NCBI GenBank assembly: GCA_965651815.1
Contig: CBFGTJ010000157.1
Location: forward strand, 1 to 7,337
Direction: 5' to 3'
DNA from: CBFGTJ01 sp965651815
Lineage (GTDB): Bacteria; Actinomycetota; Acidimicrobiia; Acidimicrobiales; Microtrichaceae
Length of the DNA: 7,337 nucleotides
The notes under the pieces were generated by a model. The model did not search any database and was not told where the DNA came from. It saw nothing but the letters and a program-made list of their open reading frames with translations. Both the position numbers and the translations under genes were made by a program. Positions 1-6,656 of this stretch are shown here, piece after piece. Every line of letters starts with the position of its first letter. The first letter of the stretch is position 1.

Positions 1-1
1 C

Positions 2-3000
2 CATGAGCTCGGCGTCACGCCGGACGTTCTCGGGCAGGCGGCCGAGTCGCCACGCGATCGCCCGCAGGTAGCGGTCGACGTCGTCGAGGCGTTGCAGTCC
101 GACCCCGACGAGCATGCCCGGATAGGCGAGTCGACCGAGTTGCTCCCGTACGTCGGCGACCGCGGGCGCGAGCGGCGCGGCGAGCTGGTCCAGCGTGCGG
201 GCGATCTCGGCGTGCCGTGCGACCAACCTGGACGCCGCGGAGGTGACGACGACCAGGGCGTCGTGGAACCCGTCCCGCACCGCGTCGACGAGCCGCTGGA
301 AGTCGGCCTCGGTCCACGCGGGACCGCCGGCGCGGGCGATCAGGTGGTCGAGGGCGCAGTCGATGATGTCGTGGTACCAGTCGACCTTGCCCTGCAGCGG
401 GCTGCGCGACATCGCCTGCTTGGTGGGCTCGTCGAGCAGCGAATCGACCTGGCGGGCCGGGGCGGGCATCGCGAGGCGCACCAGGCGGCGGGTGCCGGCC
501 CACATGGTGGCGGCCTGCTCCTCCACGCTGGCGCAGGTCACGACCGCGACCGAGTCGCGCTCGTCGGCGAGCGCGGGATGTGCGGTGACCGGCCGGCCGC
601 CCACGACCGACTCGATCCGGCGCGGCAGGTCGCCGATGTCCCAGGTGCGCAACCCGCGCCGCTCCAGTCCGGTGCCGACACTCGACACGATCGCCGCCGA
701 TTCGGCGTGCACCTGCGCGGCGAGCGCACGGAGATCCTTGCCGTGGGCCAGCTCGCGGCCATCGAGATCGACGATCCGGTACGACGGGCGCAGGTGGTTG
801 GGCAGCGCGTCCAGGTCGAACGCGTCGACGGGCAGCGGCTGGGTGATGAGCCGGTTGAGCTCCCGCCGCACGCTCTCGACCACGGACCCACCGTCGGGGG
901 TGAGGCGCTCCCTGATCCGTGCGACCGTGTCGGGCACCGGCACGAACAGCTTGCGGTACTGCTTGGGCAGCGAACGGATGAGCGCCTCGATCAGCTCGTC
1001 ACGGAACCCGGGCACGTTCCAGTCGAAGGTCGCCGGGTCGAGCTGTCCGACGATGCCGGCGTCGATCGTGATGGTGGCACCGTCGCGGTCGCTCGTCGGG
1101 TCGAACTCGTAGGAGACCGGCAGCTCGTGGGGACCGACGCGCCACACCTCGGGGAACGCGTGCGGGTCGATCGCGGCATGGGCGTCCTGCACGAGCAGGT
1201 CGTCCAGGGTGAGGTCGAGGAGCGTGCCGTCGGTGCGGCGTGCGGCCTTCCACCAGCGGTTGAACTCGGGTCCGCTCGTCACCTCGGCGGGCAGCCGCTC
1301 GTCGTAGAAGTCGAAGACGGCGACGTGGTCGCCGACCAGGTCGTTGCGCCGGGCACGCGCCGCGACCCGCTCGGCCTCCGCGAGGACCTCGGCGTTGCGG
1401 TCCATGAACCGGTGGTGCGCATCCCATTCGCCCTCGACCAGGGCGTGGTGGATGAACAGCTCACGCGCGAGTGCCGGATCGACACGCCCCAGGGGGACCC
1501 GGCGCCCCGGGACGACCGGCAGCCCGTACACGGTCACCCGCTCCTTGGTCATGGCCGCGCCCCTGCGCCGATCCCACCACGGCTCCCCGTAGCTGCGCTT
1601 CGCGAGGTGTGCACCGAGGCGCTCGACCCACGCCGGATCGATCCGGGTGACGGTGCGTGCCCACAGACGGTTGGTCTCGACCAGCTCGCCTGCCATCACC
1701 CACTGGGGAGGGTTCTTGGCGAGCGACGATCCCGGTGCGATGGCGAAGCGGGCCTGTCGCGCGCCGACGAACTCCGCCACGCTGCGCCGGTCCCGACGTC
1801 CCCGACGGTCACGGGGCTGTGCCCGTCGCTGCTCGTCGGGCTTGTCCAGCACCCCGACGTGCGACAACAGGCCGCTCAGCAGGGACAGGTGGATCAGGTC
1901 GGGCGCGGCGTCGTCGGTGTTCGGCCGGAACCCGAGTTGCCGGGCCGCGCGCCGCAGCTGGTCGTAGAGGTCCTGCCACTCGCGGATGCGGTTGAAGTTC
2001 AGGAACTCGGCTCGGCACATCTTGCGGAACTGGTTCGAGCTGCGTTCCCGGCGCTGCTCGCGCAGGTAGTTCCACAGGTTGAGGTAGCTCAGGAAGTCGC
2101 TGTCGGGGTGCTGGAAGCGGGCATGCAGCTGGTCGGCCCGGGTGCGCTGGTCGAAGGGCCGCTCGCGGGGATCCTGGATCGACATGGCCGCGGCGATGAC
2201 CATCACCTCGTGCAGGCAGCCGTTGGCTCCCGCTTCGAGCACCATGCGACCGAGGCGTGGATCGACGGGCATGCGCACCAGGCGCCGGCCCAGCTTCGTG
2301 AGCCACCTGCGGGTGCCGGCGTGGTCCGGGTCGACCGCACCGAGCTCCTCGAGCAGTGCGATCCCGTCACGGATGTTGCGATCCTCCGGCGGGTCGACGA
2401 ACGGGAACGAGGCCACGTCCCCCAGGCCCAGGTTGGCCATCTGCAGGATCACCGACGCGAGGTTCGTCCGGCGGATCTCCGGCTCGGTGAACTCTGGGCG
2501 GGACTCGTAGTCCTCCTCGTCGTAGAGCCGGATGGCGATTCCCGGCCCCACACGTCCGCATCGACCGGCGCGCTGGTCGGCGGATGCCCGCGAGATCGGT
2601 TCGATCGGGAGGCGTTGCACCTTGGTGCGGTGCGAGTAGCGCGAGATGCGCGCCGTGCCCGGGTCGATCACCGCCCGGATGCCGGGCACGGTCAGCGACG
2701 TCTCGGCGACGTTGGTGGCGAGCACGATGCGCCGCCCGGTGTGCCGCTCGAAGACGCGGTGCTGTTCGGCCGCCGAGAGGCGTGCGTACAGCGGGAAGAT
2801 CTCGGTGTCGGGCAGCTCCAGCTCCTCGAGCGCGGCAGCGGCGTCGCGGATCTCGCGCTCACCCGAGCAGAACACGAGGATGTCGCCGTCGATCTCGCGG
2901 CGCAGCTCCTCCACGGCGCGGCAGATGCCGTCGACCTGGTCGATGTCGCGACCGTCGGTCGGGTCCACGAGTGGGCGGTAGCGGACCTCGACGGGGTGGG

Positions 3001-3580
3001 TCCTGCCCTCGACCTCGATGATCGGCGCGTCGTCGAAGTGCTCGCTGAAGCGGGCCGTGTCGATGGTCGCGGAGGTGATGATCAGCTGCAGGTCCGGCCG
3101 ACGGGGCAGCAGGCGGGGGAGGTAGCCGAGCAGGAAGTCGATGTTGAGCGACCGCTCGTGGGCCTCGTCGATGATCAGGGTGTCGTACCTGCGGAGGTCG
3201 CGGTCGCGCTGGATCTCCGCGAGCAGGATGCCGTCGGTCATCACCTTGATGCGCGTGTCGGCACCGACCTCGTCGTTGAAGCGCACCTTGTAGCCGACCA
3301 CCTGCCCTACGTCCGAGCCGAGCTCCTCCGCCACTCGCTCCGCGATCGAGCGGGCCGCGATCCGTCGCGGCTGGGTGTGGCCGATCCACCCGCCGCGCCC
3401 GGTCGAGTCGTCGACCACCCCACGTCCGGCCTCGAGGCACAGCTTCGGGAGCTGGGTGCTCTTGCCCGAACCGGTCTCGCCCGCGACGACCAGCACCTGG
3501 TGCGTGCGGATCGCGTCGAGCAGGTCGTCGCGACGCTCGGTGATCGGCAGCTCGGGTGGGTAGGCGACGGCCGGATCCAC
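2..3580 (-). CDS. hrpA: ATP-dependent RNA helicase HrpA (DEAH box), C-terminus cut off by window edge
   Basis: DEAH-box RNA helicase of the HrpA family, acting in the cytoplasm on structured RNA and, in E. coli, linked to mRNA processing and rescue of stalled ribosomes. 1193 codons are visible with no internal stop. Motifs in order: GETGSGKST (34-42, Walker A), TQPRR (69-73), TDG (115-117), DEAH (138-141, Walker B), SAT (170-172), LVFCSGE (235-241), ATNVAETSLT (288-297) and QRAGRCGR (336-343). The helicase-associated/OB region and the long HrpA-specific C-terminal region (DUF3418) follow and match my memory of E. coli HrpA throughout, so there is no frameshift. By that comparison about 65 C-terminal residues lie beyond base 1. 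The start is the GTG at 3580; an in-frame TAG lies four codons upstream (3595-3593), so no longer in-frame start exists. Walker A falls at residue 34, against about 95 in E. coli, so the usual N-terminal extension is absent. There is an arginine-rich insertion at 585-599. The ribosome binding site is weak (GGA, 5 nt upstream). It lies 56 nt downstream of the oxygenase gene and may be co-transcribed with it. Confidence 0.97.
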   Translation of the reverse strand, partial: MDPAVAYPPELPITERRDDLLDAIRTHQVLVVAGETGSGKSTQLPKLCLEAGRGVVDDSTGRGGWIGHTQPRRIAARSIAERVAEELGSDVGQVVGYKVRFNDEVGADTRIKVMTDGILLAEIQRDRDLRRYDTLIIDEAHERSLNIDFLLGYLPRLLPRRPDLQLIITSATIDTARFSEHFDDAPIIEVEGRTHPVEVRYRPLVDPTDGRDIDQVDGICRAVEELRREIDGDILVFCSGEREIRDAAAALEELELPDTEIFPLYARLSAAEQHRVFERHTGRRIVLATNVAETSLTVPGIRAVIDPGTARISRYSHRTKVQRLPIEPISRASADQRAGRCGRVGPGIAIRLYDEEDYESRPEFTEPEIRRTNLASVILQMANLGLGDVASFPFVDPPEDRNIRDGIALLEELGAVDPDHAGTRRWLTKLGRRLVRMPVDPRLGRMVLEAGANGCLHEVMVIAAAMSIQDPRERPFDQRTRADQLHARFQHPDSDFLSYLNLWNYLREQRRERSSNQFRKMCRAEFLNFNRIREWQDLYDQLRRAARQLGFRPNTDDAAPDLIHLSLLSGLLSHVGVLDKPDEQRRAQPRDRRGRRDRRSVAEFVGARQARFAIAPGSSLAKNPPQWVMAGELVETNRLWARTVTRIDPAWVERLGAHLAKRSYGEPWWDRRRGAAMTKERVTVYGLPVVPGRRVPLGRVDPALARELFIHHALVEGEWDAHHRFMDRNAEVLAEAERVAARARRNDLVGDHVAVFDFYDERLPAEVTSGPEFNRWWKAARRTDGTLLDLTLDDLLVQDAHAAIDPHAFPEVWRVGPHELPVSYEFDPTSDRDGATITIDAGIVGQLDPATFDWNVPGFRDELIEALIRSLPKQYRKLFVPVPDTVARIRERLTPDGGSVVESVRRELNRLITQPLPVDAFDLDALPNHLRPSYRIVDLDGRELAHGKDLRALAAQVHAESAAIVSSVGTGLERRGLRTWDIGDLPRRIESVVGGRPVTAHPALADERDSVAVVTCASVEEQAATMWAGTRRLVRLAMPAPARQVDSLLDEPTKQAMSRSPLQGKVDWYHDIIDCALDHLIARAGGPAWTEADFQRLVDAVRDGFHDALVVVTSAASRLVARHAEIARTLDQLAAPLAPAVADVREQLGRLAYPGMLVGVGLQRLDDVDRYLRAIAWRLGRLPENVRRDAELM

Positions 3581-3582
3581 GA

Positions 3583-3623
3583 GCGTCCGAGGCTAGGGCG
3601 TCGCGGATCGACCACGGACGCCC
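3583..3623 (-). promoter_or_regulatory. Two mutually exclusive hairpins in the leader before the hrpA start
   Basis: Read on the minus strand, GGGCGTCCG (3623-3615) can pair in two ways. GGGCGTC (3623-3617) is complementary to GACGCCC (3602-3596), giving 7 bp with a 14-nt loop. GCGTCCG (3621-3615) is complementary to CGGACGC (3589-3583), giving 7 bp with a 25-nt loop. The two stems share bases and cannot form together. The second ends 2 nt before the hrpA GTG and covers its weak ribosome binding site. Neither is followed by a T-run, so this is not a standard intrinsic terminator. The pairing is directly visible; a regulatory role is inference, and chance pairing in GC-rich DNA is possible. 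Confidence 0.35.
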
Positions 3624-3636
3624 CCGGGCGCCCCCG

Positions 3637-4986
3637 TCACGAGGCGGGTGCGGCGTCGACCGAGGCCGGGGCGAGGTGTCGGTAGGTGGCGGCGTCGGTG
3701 CGGAACTCGGGGTGTCCGTAGCTGCGGAGTCGCTGGCGGAGCAGCCACGTGACGTAGGTGTCGAGCACGGGTCGGAGGGGCGCCACTCGGTGCAGGCGCT
3801 GCACGGCCTTGGCCCGACCCATGACGAACGGTGCGGCGACGGCGACCTTGGCCATGTCGGCGGCGGTCAGGTGCACGCCCATCTCGGCTGCCCGGTCACG
3901 ATCACCGTTGAGGAACGCCTTGATGAAGAAGGCGGTGCTGAAGCTGCGTTCGAAGGACTCGGCGATCCGGTTCCGCAGCGACCGGTCGGGGCGGAGGTAG
4001 GCGCCCATCGTCGCCCGGACCAGCTCACCGCACGTCGAGTCGTCGAACCCCTTGCGCAGCGTGGCGGCGCGGGCCAGGAAGACCTGGACGATCCGCCGGG
4101 GGTCCGTGGGGAGCAGCTCCTCGGGCAGGCCGAGCAGGTGGCACCGGTAGCGCGACGTCTCGATCCACGCCCGTTCGGAGTCGTCGAAGTCGTCACGCCC
4201 TTGCTGCAGCACCTCCGCGGAGGTGAGGAAGGCGCCGATGAGACCGGCGGGCATCTGGTCGACCTGGGGGATCGGGATGCCGTAGCGCGCCTGGTCCCAG
4301 CTCCCCCGCCGCAGCGCGTGGTAGCGGACCATCGAGTGCATGAGGCGCACCATGGCGGCCGCTTCGAACCCCGGCGCGTGTCGCGCCATGCCGCCGGGCA
4401 TCACCGTCATGGCGAAGAAGGCGGCGGTCTCGTTCACGCGCTTCGCCGCTCGCTTGTCCGACAGCGCCCCGGTCATCGCCATGGGCAGCGCCGCGTACTC
4501 GTTGATGAACGTGGCGAGGAACGCGCCCCGTACGGCGAAGGGGGCGACCAGCGCGGCGTTGATCCGTTCGCGGCGGGCGCCGCGCTCGACGAGGTCCAGG
4601 TCGATCCAGTCCGGCACGTGCTCCATCGCCTCGATGAACGCGACGAGCTCGTCGGGCGGGTCCTCGACGGCGTCGATGCCCTCGCGGCATGCCGTGCGGA
4701 GCATCCCGATGAGCTGGTGCATGCCGTAGTCCGGCATCCGGGCCACGTAGGCGTCGCAGATCACGTCGCCGAGCATCGTGGCCGTGACCAGCAGGTCGAT
4801 CAGCTCGGTGTCCTCGAACAGCTCCGCGCGGGAGACCTTCACGAAGTCCGGGAGGTCCGACTCGTCGTCGGGTCCGAGCGCCAGCCGCTCGGGCACCAGG
4901 TCGAAGTCGATGTCGCCGTACACCCCGGGAAGCTCGTCGCGCTGTTGACGGACGCGGGCTCGCAGCGTTTCGACCGACATGGACAT
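3637..4986 (-). CDS. Oxygenase MpaB / DUF2236 family protein (Lcp-related, probable heme b oxygenase)
   Basis: A 449-aa protein of the DUF2236 family, which includes fungal MpaB and the bacterial latex-clearing protein Lcp, a b-type heme dioxygenase. The family signature is visible: a helix with GDVICDAYVA (73-82), the stretch FINEYAALPMAMTGALSDKR (160-179) leading to KRVNETAAFF (182-191), and RLMHSMVR (214-221). By family analogy H217 is the likely proximal heme ligand and R183/T187 sit where Lcp has its distal polar residues; these assignments are by motif, not alignment. There is no signal peptide or clear membrane span, so it is probably cytoplasmic or membrane-associated, unlike exported Lcp. 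The substrate is unknown. Two starts are possible: ATG 4986 and ATG 4980 (M3). The purine tract GAGGGGGG abuts the first and is better spaced (about 6 nt) for the second. It is divergent from the sigma factor gene and upstream of hrpA on the same strand. Fairly sure of the family, unsure of the reaction. Confidence 0.87.
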   Translation of the reverse strand: MSMSVETLRARVRQQRDELPGVYGDIDFDLVPERLALGPDDESDLPDFVKVSRAELFEDTELIDLLVTATMLGDVICDAYVARMPDYGMHQLIGMLRTACREGIDAVEDPPDELVAFIEAMEHVPDWIDLDLVERGARRERINAALVAPFAVRGAFLATFINEYAALPMAMTGALSDKRAAKRVNETAAFFAMTVMPGGMARHAPGFEAAAMVRLMHSMVRYHALRRGSWDQARYGIPIPQVDQMPAGLIGAFLTSAEVLQQGRDDFDDSERAWIETSRYRCHLLGLPEELLPTDPRRIVQVFLARAATLRKGFDDSTCGELVRATMGAYLRPDRSLRNRIAESFERSFSTAFFIKAFLNGDRDRAAEMGVHLTAADMAKVAVAAPFVMGRAKAVQRLHRVAPLRPVLDTYVTWLLRQRLRSYGHPEFRTDAATYRHLAPASVDAAPAS

Positions 4987-5041
4987 CCCCCCTCGCAGCG
5001 CACGGTCGCGCGCTCGACAGCGACCGACGATGGCAGAACTC

Positions 5042-5061
5042 GACCGACCGGTCTACTTGTA
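5042..5061 (-). promoter_or_regulatory. Possible operator/promoter of the oxygenase gene (GACCGGTC palindrome)
   Basis: GACCGGTC at 5046-5053 is a perfect 8-bp palindrome inside GACCGACCGGTC (5042-5053). On the minus strand it is preceded by TACAAGT (5061-5055), a weak -10-like hexamer that would place transcription start within the palindrome, 60-65 nt before the oxygenase start. ACCGGT-centred palindromes of this kind occur in TetR-family operators of actinobacteria, and DUF2236 genes are often near TetR genes, but no TetR gene lies in this window. I see no convincing -35. Weak call. Confidence 0.25.
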
Positions 5062-5130
5062 CGCTCCCGCGGCCGTGCTCGACCACCCCGCCCCCGGGCG
5101 CCCAGCTGGTCGGGCTGCCGCGACCGAGAC

Positions 5131-5148
5131 CGAGCGCCTGCGCGCTCG
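5131..5148. repeat. Short perfect inverted repeat (7-bp arms, 4-nt loop) in the divergent spacer
   Basis: CGAGCGC (5131-5137) and GCGCTCG (5142-5148) are exact reverse complements separated by CTGC. It lies in the 234-nt spacer between the divergent oxygenase and sigma factor genes, about 24 nt upstream of the putative ECF -35 box. It could be a protein-binding site or a hairpin; no T-run follows on either strand. The function is unknown and this may be chance in GC-rich sequence. Confidence 0.3.
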
Positions 5149-5171
5149 TGATCCCGCAAACCCGCTGGAGC

Positions 5172-5201
5172 TGTCAACCTCGGAGCCGGCGAGGTGCGTC
5201 A
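5172..5201 (+). promoter_or_regulatory. ECF-type promoter-like sequence upstream of the sigma factor gene
   Basis: TGTCAACC (5172-5179) carries the AAC core typical of ECF -35 elements, and GCGTCA (5196-5201) contains the CGTC core of many ECF -10 elements. There are 17 nt between TGTCAACC and CGTC, within the usual range. It lies on the correct strand directly before the sigma gene. Start of transcription would be near 5207, giving a leader of only about 14 nt that just keeps the GGTGGAGGG ribosome binding site (5206-5214). Autoregulation is common for ECF sigma factors; applying it here is inference. Confidence 0.35.
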
Positions 5202-5220
5202 CCGGGGTGGAGGGCGCGTG

Positions 5221-5733
5221 ATGGACCGACAGCGGTTGGAGACGTTCGTGCGGGAGGAGTACCCGCGCGTCGTCGCTGCGGTCGGCTTCGCATGCGGCGA
5301 CAGGGCCGCAGCGGAGGACGCGGTCCAGGACGTGCTCACCACGACGCTCGAGCGGGGCTTCGAGGTGACGAACCTCCGGGCCTGGGTCGTCGCTGCTGCG
5401 CTGAACAGGGTCCGGTCCGGTGTGCGCCGGCGGGGAGCGGAGGGGCGTGCGTTCGAGCGGCTGCTCCGCCGACCCACACCGGTTGGGTCGCCTCCGCCCG
5501 AGCGGGACGACGTGGTGCTCGAGGTCCTGCGTTCGTTGCCGGAGCGGCAACGCCAGATCACCGCGCTGCACTACCTGCTCGACATGTCCGTCGCCGAGGT
5601 GGCGGCCACCCTCGAGGTGAGCGACGGCACCGTGAAGACGCAACTGCATCGAGCGAGGGAGGCGCTTCGCAGCCGCCTCGACCACCTGCCGGCCGGTGAG
5701 CGCGACGGGGAGGACGACCATGTCCGTCGATGA
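5221..5733 (+). CDS. ECF-type RNA polymerase sigma factor (sigma-70 family)
   Basis: A 170-aa alternative sigma factor with only regions 2 and 4, as in the extracytoplasmic-function group; it would direct RNA polymerase to a small set of stress promoters. Region 2 spans about residues 5-71, with the core-binding motif AEDAVQDVL (31-39) and the -10 recognition helix around RAWVVAAALNRVRSGVRRR (53-71). A linker (72-97) follows. Region 4 spans about 98-153, beginning LPERQRQITALHYLLDMS and including the helix-turn-helix VAEVAATLEVSDGTVKTQLH (124-143), which binds the -35 element. No extra C-terminal domain is present. The ATG at 5221 is chosen because GGTGGAGGG (5206-5214) lies 6 nt upstream; GTG codons at 5194 and 5218 are in frame but lack suitable spacing. 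The last 14 nt overlap the next gene, pointing to translational coupling with its probable anti-sigma factor. The specific ECF group cannot be assigned by eye. Confidence 0.95.
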   Translation: MDRQRLETFVREEYPRVVAAVGFACGDRAAAEDAVQDVLTTTLERGFEVTNLRAWVVAAALNRVRSGVRRRGAEGRAFERLLRRPTPVGSPPPERDDVVLEVLRSLPERQRQITALHYLLDMSVAEVAATLEVSDGTVKTQLHRAREALRSRLDHLPAGERDGEDDHVRR

Positions 5734-6532
5734 CCTGATCCGAGACCGGCTCGACGCGCTGGTCGAGCCGCTCGACGACCCCGCCGCGGTCGTGGCTGCG
5801 ATCGAGGGTCGACGGCGAGGCGCGCCGCGGCGGGGCCGCTGGCCGGTGCCGGCAACTGCCGCGGCGATCACCGTCCTTGCCGCCGTCGGCGGTGTCATGT
5901 GGCTCCGGGGTGAGCCGGATCGCGAGGTGGTCGCCGGGCCGGACACCACCTCCGGCGCGACGTCACCGGCTCCCGAGCGCGGGCTGCCGGACTGCTCCCG
6001 CGACGAGGGGTTCGAGCCGCTGCCGCTGCCAGGCGCCGAAGGGGATCCCACGCTGTCGGCGCCGGATCCCGACGCTCTGCGCGACGCGGTGTGGGCCCGC
6101 GCTGCGCTCGCGGTTCCGCAGCTGGCATCGGACCCGGACCCCGAGCCCGTCCTCGACGGCTGCGGCGTCCGCAGCGACGCTGGGGGCGGTGCCCACATCG
6201 GGATCTCCGGCGACGAGGCGAGCGGCTACGCCCTGACGCACCTGCGCTACCCCGCATCGGATGACAGGTCGATGGGTGTCCGCATCCAGGGCGAGCGCGC
6301 CGAGGTGTCGGTACCGGCAGGGTGCGGCGGATGCGTCGCCGAGCTGGCCGTGTCCTACGGCGGGGAGGTCGCCACGGCGACGGCCCCAGCAGGCGCCGCG
6401 TCCGTGACGGTCACGGTGACGAGGTCGATGGACGACCCGGGCGCGGTGCTCCGGACGTTGCGCGACGACACGGGTGACGTGGTGAGCGTCGACGGCGTGC
6501 AGGTGCCGCCGGGCGATTTCGCCGCCAGCTGA
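5720..6532 (+). CDS. Single-pass membrane protein, probable anti-sigma factor for the upstream ECF sigma
   Basis: A 270-aa protein starting inside the sigma gene (14-nt overlap), with ribosome binding site GGGGAGG (5707-5713) 6 nt before the ATG. Residues 1-40 are charged and presumably cytoplasmic (DDLIRDRLDALVEPLDDPAA, 4-23, then an arginine-rich RRRGAPRRGR, 31-40). One membrane span covers about 43-62 (VPATAAAITVLAAVGGVMWL). The remaining ~205 residues would be outside the cell, with a Pro/Asp-rich stretch (about 73-145) and a small C-terminal domain. It has four cysteines, all external: C92, C149 and a CGGC at 202-205. The HxxxCxxC zinc motif of classical ZAS anti-sigma factors is absent, and I recognise no named family. 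The role rests on gene order, overlap and topology: it would hold the sigma factor at the membrane and release it on a signal sensed outside. It might instead be a positive co-regulator or an unrelated membrane protein. Confidence 0.8.
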   Translation: MSVDDLIRDRLDALVEPLDDPAAVVAAIEGRRRGAPRRGRWPVPATAAAITVLAAVGGVMWLRGEPDREVVAGPDTTSGATSPAPERGLPDCSRDEGFEPLPLPGAEGDPTLSAPDPDALRDAVWARAALAVPQLASDPDPEPVLDGCGVRSDAGGGAHIGISGDEASGYALTHLRYPASDDRSMGVRIQGERAEVSVPAGCGGCVAELAVSYGGEVATATAPAGAASVTVTVTRSMDDPGAVLRTLRDDTGDVVSVDGVQVPPGDFAAS

Positions 6533-6571
6533 GCTCGCCACGGCCGAGGGGCCACTCGACCGCCGAGCCGG

Positions 6572-6601
6572 GTCGACGCGCTTCGGCGCGCGGCCGTCGA
6601 C
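6572..6601 (+). repeat. UUCG-tetraloop hairpin between the anti-sigma and hemerythrin genes
   Basis: CGCGC (6577-6581), TTCG loop (6582-6585) and GCGCG (6586-6590) form a perfect 5-bp stem closed by C(UUCG)G, an unusually stable RNA tetraloop. Just outside, GTCGA (6572-6576) can pair with TCGAC (6597-6601) if CGGCCG bulges out on the right side. No T-run follows, so a classical intrinsic terminator is not supported; it could still be a weak terminator, an RNA 3'-end stabiliser, or part of the hemerythrin leader. A further small inverted repeat, GTCGG-GG-CCGAC, lies at 6616-6627. Confidence 0.4.
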
Positions 6602-6656
6602 GGGTAGGTGCAGTTGTCGGGGCCGACGGGAGGGGGTGAACGAGAGGAGCGAACAC

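Noticed and set aside
92..3685. A 1197-codon open frame on the plus strand across the whole hrpA region
   Set aside because: It is in exact antisense codon register with hrpA. In a GC-rich gene TTA, CTA and TCA codons are rare, so the opposite strand lacks stops by default. Its peptide has no recognisable motif, while the minus strand encodes every HrpA helicase motif.
3556..5151. A 531-codon open frame on the plus strand over the oxygenase gene
   Set aside because: Same cause: antisense register to the 449-aa oxygenase, with no protein-like motifs.
5696..5719. Earlier GTG start for the anti-sigma candidate
   Set aside because: It lies before the GGGGAGG site that serves the ATG at 5720, and would deepen the overlap with the sigma gene without any ribosome binding site of its own.
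5053..6198. A 381-codon open frame on the minus strand over the sigma and anti-sigma genes
   Set aside because: It opposes two well-supported overlapping genes with good ribosome binding sites, and its peptide is serine/arginine/proline-rich, as expected for a shadow frame.
6636..6656. Earlier GTG start for the hemerythrin-like protein
   Set aside because: The AGGAG site at 6645-6649 lies downstream of that GTG and is ideally spaced for the ATG at 6657.
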